A DNA stretch of 64,000 nt from Deltaproteobacteria bacterium (lineage in GTDB: Bacteria; Desulfobacterota; Desulfuromonadia; Desulfuromonadales; Geopsychrobacteraceae), in the NCBI GenBank assembly GCA_024280335.1, contig JAJRQI010000004.1, positions 1 to 64,000 on the forward strand. The letters run 5' to 3'. The notes beneath the pieces were generated by a model. The model had not been told where the DNA came from and made no database searches. It was given only the letters and a program-made list of their open reading frames with translations. The position numbers and the translations under genes are program-made. Positions 9,009 through 18,380 of this stretch are shown here, piece by piece (within the stretch, counting starts at the first letter, position 1; the number at the start of each line of letters is the position of its first letter).

Positions 9009-10076
9009 ATGAAGTTTGTTGATCAGGTTAAAATCGAAGTGAAGGCCGGAGATGGCGGGCGCGGTTGCCTGTCGTTTCGGCGCGAAAAGTTTATCCCCAG
9101 GGGCGGTCCCGACGGCGGCGACGGCGGCAAGGGGGGAGATGTCTACTTTGTTGTCGATCCGGCCCTGACGACCTTGCTCGATTACCGCTATATGCACCAC
9201 TGCAAGGCAAAAAACGGTGCCCCCGGTCTGGGCAAGCACATGCACGGCAAAAACGGTGAGTCGTTGGAGCTGCGGGTGCCGGCCGGTACGCTGGTCTATG
9301 ATGATGAAAGCGGTGAACTGCTGGCTGATTTGACCGCTGGCGACGAGCCGATCCGGTTTATCGCCGGCGGCCAGGGCGGTCGCGGCAATGCCCGTTTTGC
9401 CACCAGTACCAACCGGGCGCCGCGACATACGCAACCGGGAGTTCCCGGGGAACATAAATCGTTGCGGCTGGAGCTGAAACTGCTCGCCGATGTCGGTCTG
9501 GTCGGCCTGCCGAATGCCGGGAAATCGACCCTGATCTCCTCGGTTTCTGCGGCCCGGCCGAAGGTCGCCGATTATCCCTTCACCACCCTGGTGCCGAACC
9601 TCGGCGTGGTTCCTTACGGCGGCTTTAAGACCATGGTGATGGCTGATATCCCCGGGCTGATCGAAGGGGCCAGCGAGGGTCACGGTCTCGGCACCCGCTT
9701 TTTGCGGCATGTCGAGCGGACCGATCTGTTTCTGCATCTGGTCGATCTCTCCTGCATGCAGGAAGGTGACCCGTTCGACAACTTTAAGATGCTCAACGAC
9801 GAACTGTGCAGATATGATGAAGCTTTGGCAAAGAAACCGCAAATGGTGGTTTTGACCAAGGCCGATATTACCGAAGTAGGCGAACAGGCGGAAACGTTGC
9901 GCGGCCAGTTTGAAGCGCTCGGCTATCCGGTCTTCCTGATTTCGGCGGTGACCGGTCAGGGGTTGAAGGAGTTGGTGCGAGCGGTCGGTGATGAGTTGGA
10001 CCGTCGCCGCGAAAAGTCAGCCGAGCCGCTGGATCTGGGAATTCCACCGCACCTTGCCGAGGATGAGGATGAATAA
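9009..10076 (+). CDS. obgE: Obg family GTPase ObgE/CgtA
   Basis: Essential GTPase linked to 50S ribosome assembly and stress control, 355 aa. The glycine-rich Obg domain covers residues 1-158 (GGPDGGDGGKGGDV near 32-45). The G domain follows, with GLPNAGKST (166-174) as the P-loop, DIPGLIEGAS as switch II and the TKAD specificity motif. The short C-terminus ends with an acidic DEDE. The position after rplU-rpmA is typical. Confidence 0.97.
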   Translation: MKFVDQVKIEVKAGDGGRGCLSFRREKFIPRGGPDGGDGGKGGDVYFVVDPALTTLLDYRYMHHCKAKNGAPGLGKHMHGKNGESLELRVPAGTLVYDDESGELLADLTAGDEPIRFIAGGQGGRGNARFATSTNRAPRHTQPGVPGEHKSLRLELKLLADVGLVGLPNAGKSTLISSVSAARPKVADYPFTTLVPNLGVVPYGGFKTMVMADIPGLIEGASEGHGLGTRFLRHVERTDLFLHLVDLSCMQEGDPFDNFKMLNDELCRYDEALAKKPQMVVLTKADITEVGEQAETLRGQFEALGYPVFLISAVTGQGLKELVRAVGDELDRRREKSAEPLDLGIPPHLAEDEDE

Positions 10077-10140
10077 TAATGCAAAAATGCAGCCTGGTTA
10101 TCCTCTCTCCCGATGAGGTTTAGCGGTCCAAGGCAGGGGG

Positions 10141-10240
10141 ACACAGATTTACACGGATGGCCACGGATTTAGATTCAAAGCGAGGAGCAATCTTATCGGT
10201 TTCGACTTGATCCGTGGTAATCAGATTTCATCCGTGTTCA
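10141..10240. repeat. Nested inverted repeat of the ACACGGAT type
   Basis: The gap before proB holds a nested inverted repeat. ACACGGAT (10151-10158) pairs with ATCCGTGT (10230-10237), and CCACGGAT (10161-10168) pairs with ATCCGTGG (10210-10217). It resembles a dispersed non-coding repeat rather than an operator. Nothing else is evident in the 203-bp gap. Confidence 0.65.
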
Positions 10241-10279
10241 GGGTTTTGAAGCGATTTTTTTGAGTGAGGATTTGTCGGG

Positions 10280-11422
10280 ATGCGCAACGCATTGTTTGCA
10301 CATGTAAAACGGGTCGTTGTCAAGATCGGCAGCAGGGTGATCTCGACCGATGAGGGACTTGACGAAGCGCGCCTGGCGGCGATTGCAGCAGATGTCTGCG
10401 GACTGCTCAATCGCGGTCTAGAGGTGGTCGTGGTCTCCTCCGGTGCGGTTGCCGCGGGCAAGGGTCAGCTCGGGATCAGCGGACGGCCGCAGACCATTCC
10501 GCAGAAACAGGCCGCCGCAGCGATCGGTCAGACCCGGATCATCCGTGAATACAAGGAAACCTTTCAGTCTCACAATTACAATGTCGCCCAGGTATTGTTG
10601 ACCCGTGATGATCTGTCGAACCGCCGCCGCTATCTGAATGCCCGCAACACCATGATGACCCTGTTCGAGTACGGGGTGACGCCGATCGTCAACGAAAACG
10701 ACACGGTGGTGGTCGAGGAGATCCGTTTTGGCGATAACGACAATCTGTCGGCACTGGTCACCAGTTTAGTTGAAGCTGATATGTTGATCATTCTCTCTGA
10801 TGTGGATGGTTTCTACGATAGTAATCCGGCTGAAAATCCGCAGGCGCAGCTGATTCCGATTGTCGAGCGGGTCACGCCGAAGATTGAAGAGATGGGCAGA
10901 AGCAGCGTGGGAACACTTGGTACCGGCGGTATGGTCACCAAGTTGAAAGCGGCAAAGAAGGCCTCGTTGACCGGCGTCGGCACCCTGATCGTCAACGGTC
11001 GCAGCCCGAAGATTCTCAGCCGGATTTTTTCCGGAGAGGATGTCGGCACCTATTTTCTGCCGGCGCAATCGAAGCTGACCGCCAAGAAACACTGGATCGC
11101 CTTTTCGAAAAAACCGCGCGGCAAACTGCTGATCGATGCCGGTGGTCAACAGGCGCTGATCAAACGCGGCAAAAGTTTGTTGCCGTCGGGAATCTGCGGA
11201 GTGGAAGGCGGTTTCGAACGGGGCGATGCGGTACGCATCTGTGATCTGCACGGCAATGAATTCGCGCGCGGGGTGGTCAGCTATTCTCTAGCGGAAACCC
11301 TGCAGATTATGGGCAAGCAGAGTAACGAAATCGAAACCACGCTCGGTTATAAATATCGTGATGAGGTGGTCTGCCGGGACGATCTGGTGCTGACCATTGA
11401 AGGGGAAGAGGAGGACGAGTGA
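10280..11422 (+). CDS. proB: Glutamate 5-kinase
   Basis: First step of proline synthesis: ATP-dependent phosphorylation of glutamate. The 380-residue protein has an amino-acid-kinase domain ([11 protein letters not shown] near residue 10, then [11 protein letters not shown], and [20 protein letters not shown] around 140). A C-terminal PUA domain occupies about 285-365. The full-length two-domain form matches the family. Its stop overlaps the proA start by one base (TGATG), so proB-proA is a coupled operon. Confidence 0.97.
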   Translation: MRNALFAHVKRVVVKIGSRVISTDEGLDEARLAAIAADVCGLLNRGLEVVVVSSGAVAAGKGQLGISGRPQTIPQKQAAAAIGQTRIIREYKETFQSHNYNVAQVLLTRDDLSNRRRYLNARNTMMTLFEYGVTPIVNENDTVVVEEIRFGDNDNLSALVTSLVEADMLIILSDVDGFYDSNPAENPQAQLIPIVERVTPKIEEMGRSSVGTLGTGGMVTKLKAAKKASLTGVGTLIVNGRSPKILSRIFSGEDVGTYFLPAQSKLTAKKHWIAFSKKPRGKLLIDAGGQQALIKRGKSLLPSGICGVEGGFERGDAVRICDLHGNEFARGVVSYSLAETLQIMGKQSNEIETTLGYKYRDEVVCRDDLVLTIEGEEEDE

Positions 11423-12678
11423 TGGAGATCCGTGAGGAGATGCTGAAACTGGCGGTCGCCGCGCAAAAAGCGTCGCGGCAGATGGCGCTGCTGTCGTCGG
11501 CAGTGAAGAATGAATTGCTGCTGAAGATGGCTGCTGCGCTGGAAGTTGCGCAAGACGAACTGCAGCAGGAGAATGCCAAGGATCTGCAGGCCGCGCGTGA
11601 CAAGGGGATGGCCCCGGCGATGGTCGACCGGTTGAGCTTGACGCCGGAGCGGATCAAGGCGATGGCCGACGGCTTGCGCGAAGTGGCTGCGCTGCCCGAC
11701 CCGGTCGGTGAAGTGACCGGGATGTGGCTGCGGCCCAACGGGATTCAGGTCGGCCGCCGGCGGATTCCCCTCGGCGTTATCGGCATTATCTACGAATCGC
11801 GCCCCAACGTTACCGCCGATGCCGCCGGACTCTGCTTGAAGAGTGGTAACGCCGTGGTGCTGCGTGGCGGCTCCGAGGCGATCCATTCGAACCGGGCGAT
11901 CGGTTCCGTCCTGCAGCAGACGATCGCCCGGATGGGCCTGCCGCAGGCGGCACTGCAGGTGGTGACGACCCGTGACAGAAATGCGGTGAGCGAACTGCTC
12001 AAGCTGGAAGAACAGATCGATCTGATTATCCCGCGCGGCGGCGAAGGGTTGATCCGTTTTGTTTCAGAGAATTCCCGCATCCCGGTCATCAAGCATTACA
12101 AGGGGGTCTGCCACACTTACGTCGATGCTGCCGCTGATCTGCAGATGGCGGAAGAGATCTGCCTCAACGCCAAGGTGCAGCGTCCCGGTGTTTGTAATGC
12201 CATGGAGACGCTGCTGATCCATCAGGATGTGGCGGACATCTTCCTGCCGCAGATTACTGCGGCGCTGCGCAAGGAAGGTGTTGAGCTGCGCGGTTGCGAG
12301 AAGTCCCGACAGATTGTTGCCGATCTGATTCCGGCCGGCGAAGAAGACTGGCATACTGAATATCTGGAGCTGATTCTGGCCGTACGGGTGGTAGAAGATT
12401 ATCCGCAGGCCAAGGAGCATATCGAGACTTACGGTTCGCTGCATACCGAGGTGATCGTTACCAACGACTACCAGCTCTCGCAGCAGTTTCTGCGCGAGAT
12501 CAATTCAAGCGTGGTGATGGTCAACACCTCTTCGCGCTTCTCCGACGGCAACCAGCTGGGGTTGGGGGCCGAGATCGGTATCTCGACTTCCAAGCTGCAC
12601 TCCTTCGGGCCGATGGGCCTGGAAGATCTGACCACCCGTAAATTTGTGGTGCTGGGTAACGGGCAGATCAGGGACTGA
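11422..12678 (+). CDS. proA: Gamma-glutamyl phosphate reductase
   Basis: Second step of proline synthesis: NADPH-dependent reduction of glutamyl phosphate to the semialdehyde. The product is 418 aa with the aldehyde-dehydrogenase fold. [20 protein letters not shown] is the cofactor region, and the catalytic cysteine lies in [14 protein letters not shown] choose ATG 11422, overlapping the proB stop, over the GTG one codon upstream. nadD follows after a short gap. Confidence 0.97.
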   Translation: MEIREEMLKLAVAAQKASRQMALLSSAVKNELLLKMAAALEVAQDELQQENAKDLQAARDKGMAPAMVDRLSLTPERIKAMADGLREVAALPDPVGEVTGMWLRPNGIQVGRRRIPLGVIGIIYESRPNVTADAAGLCLKSGNAVVLRGGSEAIHSNRAIGSVLQQTIARMGLPQAALQVVTTRDRNAVSELLKLEEQIDLIIPRGGEGLIRFVSENSRIPVIKHYKGVCHTYVDAAADLQMAEEICLNAKVQRPGVCNAMETLLIHQDVADIFLPQITAALRKEGVELRGCEKSRQIVADLIPAGEEDWHTEYLELILAVRVVEDYPQAKEHIETYGSLHTEVIVTNDYQLSQQFLREINSSVVMVNTSSRFSDGNQLGLGAEIGISTSKLHSFGPMGLEDLTTRKFVVLGNGQIRD

Positions 12679-12704
12679 CGAATAGTTTACAATGGATGGA
12701 GTCT

Positions 12705-13424
12705 ATGCGTATCGGGATTCTCGGCGGCACCTTTAATCCGATCCACTTCGGGCACCTGCATATCGCCGAGGAGGTGCAGAAAAGTTGCGCACTCGATCAG
12801 GTCTGGTTTCTGCCGACCTGCCGGCCGCCGCACAAGCAGCTTGCCGCCGACATCCCCTTTGCCCAGCGCCTGGCGATGGTTGATGTTGCGCTGGTCGATT
12901 ATCCCGATTTTCAGGCCGATGATAGCGAGGGGCGCCGTGGCGGTACCAGCTATTCTGTCGAAACCCTTGAACAGTTGCGCCAGGAGTATCCGCAACACCA
13001 GTTTTTCTTCATCATGGGACTCGATTCGTTTCAGGACATATCCTCCTGGAAAGACTATCCTCGCCTGTTTGAACTAAGCCATCTGGTCGTTACTGCTCGA
13101 CCCGGTTTTTCCGGGACATTACAACAACTTCTGCCGGTTGCTATCGCAGATCGCTTCTGCTATGATGCCGTCTTCAAAAAACTGACGCATGATGCGGGGT
13201 TTACGCTGTTTGCGGTGACCGATACCTGCCGCGATATCTCCTCAACGCAGATTCGTCAGAAGTTGCTCGCCGGGGAGTCGGTCGCTGATCTGGTCCCGGC
13301 CGCTGTTATCGCGTACATACAAAAGCATCGGCTTTACCTGGACAGCCGTACCGATCCGGGCGGCGCTGATAAAAGGGAATCATCTTGCAAGCAAAAAAGT
13401 TCGCCCTGCAGGCGGTTGAATTAG
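12705..13424 (+). CDS. nadD: Nicotinate-nucleotide adenylyltransferase
   Basis: Makes nicotinic acid adenine dinucleotide in NAD synthesis. GILGGTFNPIHFGHLHIA holds the nucleotidyltransferase GHxH-type signature, and ISSTQIRQKL is the second ATP motif. I prefer ATG 12705 (MRIGILGG) with GGATGG just upstream; an in-frame ATG at 12696 has no ribosome site. The 239-residue product overlaps rsfS by 40 bp, and its last 13 residues lie in that overlap, suggesting a drifted C-terminus. proA-nadD-rsfS-rlmH is a common order in this group. Confidence 0.94.
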   Translation: MRIGILGGTFNPIHFGHLHIAEEVQKSCALDQVWFLPTCRPPHKQLAADIPFAQRLAMVDVALVDYPDFQADDSEGRRGGTSYSVETLEQLRQEYPQHQFFFIMGLDSFQDISSWKDYPRLFELSHLVVTARPGFSGTLQQLLPVAIADRFCYDAVFKKLTHDAGFTLFAVTDTCRDISSTQIRQKLLAGESVADLVPAAVIAYIQKHRLYLDSRTDPGGADKRESSCKQKSSPCRRLN

Positions 13425-13744
13425 CTCTCGATAAAAAAGGTTTCAACCTCAAACTGCTTGAGGTGACAGAGCTTTCGTCGCTGACCGATTACCTGTTGCT
13501 GATTTCCGGTCGCTCTGACCGTCAAGTTCAGGCGATTGCCGAAAATATCAAGATTGAGTTCAAGAACCAGCATCAGGAGTTGCCGTTGGCGATCGAGGGG
13601 ATGAATCAGGGCCGCTGGGTGTTGCTCGATTACGGCAGTGTCATGGTGCATGTGTTTCAGGAACAGGTTCGGCAATTCTACGACCTTGAGGGTTTGTGGA
13701 GCGAAGCCCCTGAGGTCGAATTAGAACGGGTTGACGCCGAGTGA
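13385..13744 (+). CDS. rsfS: Ribosome silencing factor RsfS
   Basis: Binds L14 and blocks subunit joining in starved cells. The 119-residue protein has LSSLTDYLLLISGRSDRQVQ and WVLLDYGSVMVHVF, the RsfS/Iojap signatures. The start is TTG 13385, with AAGGGAA upstream, placing it inside the 3' end of nadD. Its stop overlaps the rlmH GTG start by 4 bp. Confidence 0.93.
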   Translation: MQAKKFALQAVELALDKKGFNLKLLEVTELSSLTDYLLLISGRSDRQVQAIAENIKIEFKNQHQELPLAIEGMNQGRWVLLDYGSVMVHVFQEQVRQFYDLEGLWSEAPEVELERVDAE

Positions 13745-14214
13745 AACTGCGCCTGGTCTGTGTCGGCAAGCTGGCCGAAGCCTGGCAGCGGGAAGCTGTC
13801 GGAGATTATGCCGACCGGCTGCAACACTATTTTCCGTTCGATATCTGCGAATTAAAAGAAGAAAAAGGGGGGCGCAAAGGGGATATCCCCGGTCTGCTGA
13901 AGCGTGAAGGGGCGCGGATTCTGGAGAAGGTTCCGCCGCAATCCTTTCTGATCGTGCTTGATGAGCGGGGGCGCAATCTTGCTACGGAGCAGTTTGCGGA
14001 GCAGTTGGCCGCAGAGATGTTACATGCCGGTCGAGACTGGTGCCTGGTGATCGGTGGCCCCTACGGTCTGGACGCCGCAGTCAAGCAACGTGCTGATCTG
14101 CTCCTCTCCCTGTCGAAGATGACCTTTACTCACCAAATGGCGCGGCTGTTCCTGCTGGAGCAGCTCTATCGATGCAGTACCATTCTGCGCAACGAACCAT
14201 ATCACAACCGCTAA
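13741..14214 (+). CDS. rlmH: 23S rRNA pseudouridine-1915 N3-methyltransferase RlmH
   Basis: SPOUT-fold methyltransferase that modifies helix 69 of 23S rRNA, 157 aa. The SAM site is seen in FLIVLDERG and LVIGGPYGLD, and the conserved C-terminus reads LRNEPYHNR, the family hallmark. The start is a GTG overlapping the rsfS stop. Confidence 0.96.
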   Translation: MKLRLVCVGKLAEAWQREAVGDYADRLQHYFPFDICELKEEKGGRKGDIPGLLKREGARILEKVPPQSFLIVLDERGRNLATEQFAEQLAAEMLHAGRDWCLVIGGPYGLDAAVKQRADLLLSLSKMTFTHQMARLFLLEQLYRCSTILRNEPYHNR

Positions 14215-14246
14215 ATGCAAAAGCAACATGAGGAGGCAGTCGTAAG

Positions 14247-14600
14247 ATGGACGAAGAACAGTTGCAGGAAATCAGAGACAACCTGTTGAAAATGCGCGAA
14301 GAAGTGCTCGAAGAGTCGGAAAAAGCTTATGCCGCATCGCAATCGTTAGGAAAAGATGGTGTGCCCGATATTGGCGATATGTCGTCGAACAGCTATAATC
14401 AAGAGGTGCTGATGAACCTGAGCGCAACACAGCGCAGTCGGGTGCGTGATATTGATGCAGCACTGGAGCGGATGGATCAAGGGGTTTATGGTCTCTGTGC
14501 CGGCTGCGAGGAAGAAATTCCGCAGCGCCGGATGGAAGTGCGTCCCTTCTCTCGCTATTGTGTTGATTGTAAGTCTGAAGTTGAAAAGTTCGGTGAATAA
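14247..14600 (+). CDS. DksA/TraR-family zinc-finger protein
   Basis: A 117-residue protein with a helical N-terminal half and a C4 zinc finger, C84-x2-C87 and C105-x2-C108 (CAGCEEEIPQRRM then RYCVDC). Family members bind the secondary channel of RNA polymerase and modify promoter response, often with ppGpp. The coiled-coil part carries DIGDMSSNS, where true DksA has a pair of acidic tip residues. A strong GAGGAGG lies before the ATG. It could be a DksA proper or one of the short paralogues that are numerous in Desulfuromonadales, so I give no symbol. Confidence 0.88.
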   Translation: MDEEQLQEIRDNLLKMREEVLEESEKAYAASQSLGKDGVPDIGDMSSNSYNQEVLMNLSATQRSRVRDIDAALERMDQGVYGLCAGCEEEIPQRRMEVRPFSRYCVDCKSEVEKFGE

Positions 14601-14644
14601 ATAATTTCTCAACGCCCCTTAAGCGGGCCAGCCTGGAGATGACC

Positions 14645-16015
14645 ATGATCGTTGTTGCCCTGTTCATGTTCGTGTTTATCGTATTTGCCGTTGGATTTCT
14701 GGTGTTCTGGGGAAATAATCCGGGCGAAATTACGGTTTTTTTGACCAGTGAACAGAGCTTTACCCTGCCGACCGCGATCATGCTGGTCTGTGCCGTGCTG
14801 CTCGGCCTGTTGTTCGGCAATGGTGTTCATATCTTCAGCGCGCTGGCGAATTCGTTCGGCACCTGGCGCGGCGGCCGCAAACAGAAAAAGGCGGCAGAGA
14901 TCAGTGTCGTCTACCGCAGCGGTGTCGGTCGGTTGTTGTCCGGTGATTTGAAAAAAGCCCGCACCTTGTTGCGAAAAGCCCTCGATCGTGATCCGCAACG
15001 GATCGACAGTCATCTGGCTTTGGCGAGTGTCGCCGAGCAGGAAGGGAACAGCCAGGAAGCGATCGATCTGTTGCAGACCGCCCGCAAGATCGATCCCAAG
15101 GGGTTGGAAATTCTTTTTAAACTGGCGGTAACCTTTCAGCATGCCGGTCGCAGCGAAGAGGCGCTGGTGGTTTACAAGGAGCTGCTCGCCAACGATGCAG
15201 ACAATCGTAAGGCGATGCGCGCGCTACGTGATATTCAGATTGAGCAGGGCAGTTGGCAGGATGCTTTGGCCTTGCAGAAGCGGATCAGCAAGGCCACCTC
15301 ATCCGGGCCGAAAGCCGAGGCAGAGAAACAGCAACTGCTGCAACTTCGCTACGAGGTTGCCCGAAACGCTCTGCTCAATGGTGAAGCGGAGCAGGCCGTT
15401 GATGCCTGCAAAGATCTGATCAAGCAAAATGCCGGTTTCACCCCGGCCCGGGTCACCCTGGGGGATGCTCATCGAGAGCTGAAGCGCGACGCCGATGCGA
15501 TCCGCGTCTATCAGGAAGGCTACAAGGCGCTGCAGAAGAGTATCTTTCTGGCCCGTCTGGAAGACCTTTATATCGGTGCCGAGGATCCGGCAGCGCTGCT
15601 CTCTTTTTATCGCAGCCGGATGCAGGAGGACAGCGAAGATCTGCTGCTCAAGCTCTATCTCGGTCGCCTTTGCCTGCGCCTGGAAATGGTTGATGAAGCC
15701 CTGCAGCACCTGACCGATCTGGAGGCCACCGGGATCGAATTTTCGCAATTGCATCTGTTGCTGGCGGAAGCCCATCGCCGTCGCCACAAGGTGGACGAGG
15801 CGGTCGTCGAGTACCAGCGGGCGCTCGGTATCGACAATCATCTCAGTCTGGGGTTTGTCTGTGAAGACTGTGGTGCCAAGCATTTTGAGTGGCTTAGCCG
15901 CTGCACGGACTGCAAGGCCTGGGATACCCTGGTTCTGCCCGAGCGCAAGCAGATTCAGGACGCCAAGCTGATTGAAGGACCGAAGGCGATCCCGCACGGC
16001 CAGCGAGTCTATTAA
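14645..16015 (+). CDS. LapA-LapB fusion: TPR membrane protein with C-terminal zinc ribbon
   Basis: An inner-membrane-anchored TPR protein, 456 aa, of the lipopolysaccharide assembly type. The N-terminus has two membrane segments (about 2-20 and 40-60), as in the small LapA/DUF1049 family. Tetratricopeptide repeats run from about 75 to 395. The C-terminus has a rubredoxin-like ribbon with C406-x2-C409 and C420-x2-C423, as in LapB/YciM. In enterobacteria LapA and LapB are separate genes; here both parts are in one chain. LapB is known to control LpxC turnover through FtsH, and the same role is likely but unproven here. I start at ATG 14645 with GGAG six bases upstream. gpmI follows 2 bp later. 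Confidence 0.85.
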   Translation: MIVVALFMFVFIVFAVGFLVFWGNNPGEITVFLTSEQSFTLPTAIMLVCAVLLGLLFGNGVHIFSALANSFGTWRGGRKQKKAAEISVVYRSGVGRLLSGDLKKARTLLRKALDRDPQRIDSHLALASVAEQEGNSQEAIDLLQTARKIDPKGLEILFKLAVTFQHAGRSEEALVVYKELLANDADNRKAMRALRDIQIEQGSWQDALALQKRISKATSSGPKAEAEKQQLLQLRYEVARNALLNGEAEQAVDACKDLIKQNAGFTPARVTLGDAHRELKRDADAIRVYQEGYKALQKSIFLARLEDLYIGAEDPAALLSFYRSRMQEDSEDLLLKLYLGRLCLRLEMVDEALQHLTDLEATGIEFSQLHLLLAEAHRRRHKVDEAVVEYQRALGIDNHLSLGFVCEDCGAKHFEWLSRCTDCKAWDTLVLPERKQIQDAKLIEGPKAIPHGQRVY

Positions 16016-16017
16016 TC

Positions 16018-17544
16018 ATGCCGAGCGGGCCGGTCGCACTGGTGATTCTGGATGGCTGGGGGATCAGCGAACGCTGTGACAATAACGCCGCCTGCCAGGC
16101 AAAAACACCGCTGATGGATCGGTTGCGGCGTGATTGGCCGAACAGCCGACTGGTGGCTTCCGGGCGTGACGTCGGTCTGCCGGATGGACAGATGGGCAAC
16201 TCAGAGGTTGGTCACCTGAATATCGGTGCCGGGCGGATTGTCTATCAGAATCTGAGCCGCATCAGTCTGGCTTGTGAAGATGGCAGCCTGCTCGAAATCC
16301 CGGCCCTGCAAAGGGTCTGTCAACGCCTGATTAAGTCTGGCGGCAAGTTGCATCTACTCGGCCTGCTCTCCGACGGCGGAGTTCATTCCCACAACAGTCA
16401 CCTTTATGCCCTGATCCGCATGGCCAAGCAGCTTGGTGTCAGCGATGTCTGTGTCCATGCTTTTATGGATGGTCGTGACACGCCGCCGAGCAGCGGTATC
16501 GATTATCTCCAGCAGCTCGAAGCTGAACTGGCGGCAATCGGTCTCGGCCGGGTGACGACGATTACCGGACGTTACTGGGCGATGGACCGTGACAATCGTT
16601 GGGACCGGGTCGAGAAGGCCTATCAGGCCTTGATCGCTGGGCGCGGCAGCGTCGCCGCCGACTCCGTTGCTGCGATCGAAGCTGCCTATGCCGCCGGTCA
16701 GACGGATGAGTTTGTCGAGCCGTACCTGGTCGGTCGGTCAGGGACCATCGATGACGGTGACGGCGTGATCTTTTTCAATTTTCGCGCCGACCGGGCGCGC
16801 GAGATCACCCGTGCTCTGACCGAAGAGAGCTTCGCCGGTTTCGCCCGTGGCAGTGCCCCGCAACTGGTCGATTATGTCTGCCTGACAGAATACGATGAGA
16901 ACTTCGATCTGCCGGTCGCCTTTGCGCCGGAAAGCTACCCCGATATTCTCGCAGAGGTTGTTTCCAGGGCCGGTCTGAAACAGTTGCGGATTGCGGAAAC
17001 GGAAAAATACGCCCATGTTACCTTCTTCTTTAACGGCGGTATCGAGCAGGCCTGGGCGGGGGAAGAGCGGGTCCTGATTCCATCGCCGCAGGATGTCGCC
17101 ACCTATGACCTAAAGCCGGCCATGAGTGCGGTCGAGGTGACGGACGAAGTGGTCAAACGGGTTGAGTCCAACGACTACCAGATGATTATCCTCAACTACG
17201 CCAATCCCGACATGGTCGGTCATACCGGTGTCCTCTCTGCGGCGATCGAAGCGGTGGAGACAGTTGACCGCTGCCTCGGCCGGGTGGTCGATGCGGTCAC
17301 TGCTGCCGGTGGTTGCCTGCTGATTACCGCCGATCATGGAAATTGCGAGCAGATGACCGACGCCGGCGGCGGCGCTCATACCGCTCACACCAGCAACCCG
17401 GTGCCGCTGATCTTTGTCGATCCGCAACAGCCGCAGCGGCAACTGCGTGCCGGAATCCTCGCCGACCTGGCCCCGACCATTCTCGAATTACTCGATGTTT
17501 CGTCGCCTGCGGCGATGACCGGCCGCTCCCTGTTGGGCGGCTGA
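16018..17544 (+). CDS. gpmI: Cofactor-independent phosphoglycerate mutase
   Basis: Interconverts 3- and 2-phosphoglycerate with a phosphoserine intermediate and two manganese ions. The 508-residue protein starts with [12 protein letters not shown] (metal site) and has [14 protein letters not shown] with catalytic Ser62. DGRDTPP and the C-terminal [10 protein letters not shown] metal motif are intact. It sits in a tight run with the LapAB-like gene before it and comF after it. Confidence 0.97.
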   Translation: MPSGPVALVILDGWGISERCDNNAACQAKTPLMDRLRRDWPNSRLVASGRDVGLPDGQMGNSEVGHLNIGAGRIVYQNLSRISLACEDGSLLEIPALQRVCQRLIKSGGKLHLLGLLSDGGVHSHNSHLYALIRMAKQLGVSDVCVHAFMDGRDTPPSSGIDYLQQLEAELAAIGLGRVTTITGRYWAMDRDNRWDRVEKAYQALIAGRGSVAADSVAAIEAAYAAGQTDEFVEPYLVGRSGTIDDGDGVIFFNFRADRAREITRALTEESFAGFARGSAPQLVDYVCLTEYDENFDLPVAFAPESYPDILAEVVSRAGLKQLRIAETEKYAHVTFFFNGGIEQAWAGEERVLIPSPQDVATYDLKPAMSAVEVTDEVVKRVESNDYQMIILNYANPDMVGHTGVLSAAIEAVETVDRCLGRVVDAVTAAGGCLLITADHGNCEQMTDAGGGAHTAHTSNPVPLIFVDPQQPQRQLRAGILADLAPTILELLDVSSPAAMTGRSLLGG

Positions 17545-17565
17545 CCGATCCGGCGGGAGGGGGAT

Positions 17566-18306
17566 TTGCCGGATCTGCGCCGCACTCTTATCTGGCTGGC
17601 TGACCAGCTTTTTCCCGCCGCTTGTCCTTTATGCCGTTGCACCTTTCCCGCCGGGTGGAGGGACCCTTTCTGCGCTAACTGTCAGGCTGGATTTAAACCG
17701 CTCCCTCCTGCTCATTGCCCTCGCTGTGCTTTGCCGTTCCAGGCGGTGAACAGCAGTTCGCATCTCTGTGGTCGCTGTTCCCTGCTGCGCCCGCCGTTCA
17801 GCAAGGTCCATTGTGTCGGGCTTTACGATCTTGCGCTGCGAAAAGCGATCCACCAGTTTAAATTCAATCAGCGGGTCGGTCTGGACCGACCCTTGGCGAT
17901 ACTTCTGGACCGGGTGATTGCCGACGACGGACAGTTCGACCTGATTATTCCGCTGCCGTTGCATCCGCGACGCTTGCGGCAGCGGAGCTACAATCAATCC
18001 TTGTTATTGGCGAAGGAGATCGGCAAACTACGCGGTCTTCCGGTTGCCTCGCGACTGCTGTTGAAGCAACGAGACACCCTTCCCCAGCAGGGCCTTTCTG
18101 CGCGTGACCGGGAGATGAATTTACGCAGTGCATTCGGCATGTCCCGCTGTTTGAGCGGCGAACGAATACTGCTGGTGGACGATGTAATGACCACCGGCGC
18201 GACGGCTTCGGCCGCCAGCCGTGTCTTGTTGCAGAACGGTGCCGGCGAGGTGCAGGTCGCCGTTGTCGGTCGGGCGCCGAGTGAATCCCCACAGTCAGTA
18301 CGCTGA
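17566..18306 (+). CDS. comF: ComF family phosphoribosyltransferase-like protein
   Basis: A 246-residue protein with an N-terminal four-cysteine zinc region (CPLCRCTF, CANC, CPRCALPF, CGRC) and a C-terminal phosphoribosyltransferase fold marked by ILLVDDVMTTGAT. Members are needed for DNA uptake in naturally competent bacteria, but many non-competent species also carry them, so the role here is open. The start is TTG 17566, supported by GGGAGGGGG. Confidence 0.9.
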   Translation: MPDLRRTLIWLADQLFPAACPLCRCTFPAGWRDPFCANCQAGFKPLPPAHCPRCALPFQAVNSSSHLCGRCSLLRPPFSKVHCVGLYDLALRKAIHQFKFNQRVGLDRPLAILLDRVIADDGQFDLIIPLPLHPRRLRQRSYNQSLLLAKEIGKLRGLPVASRLLLKQRDTLPQQGLSARDREMNLRSAFGMSRCLSGERILLVDDVMTTGATASAASRVLLQNGAGEVQVAVVGRAPSESPQSVR

Positions 18307-18380
18307 AGAATAATCCCTTTGGTCGATTTTTGTTGGGTGTTATAGTTTCTGTGACGACTGCTGTCAGGAGGATAGTGGGA

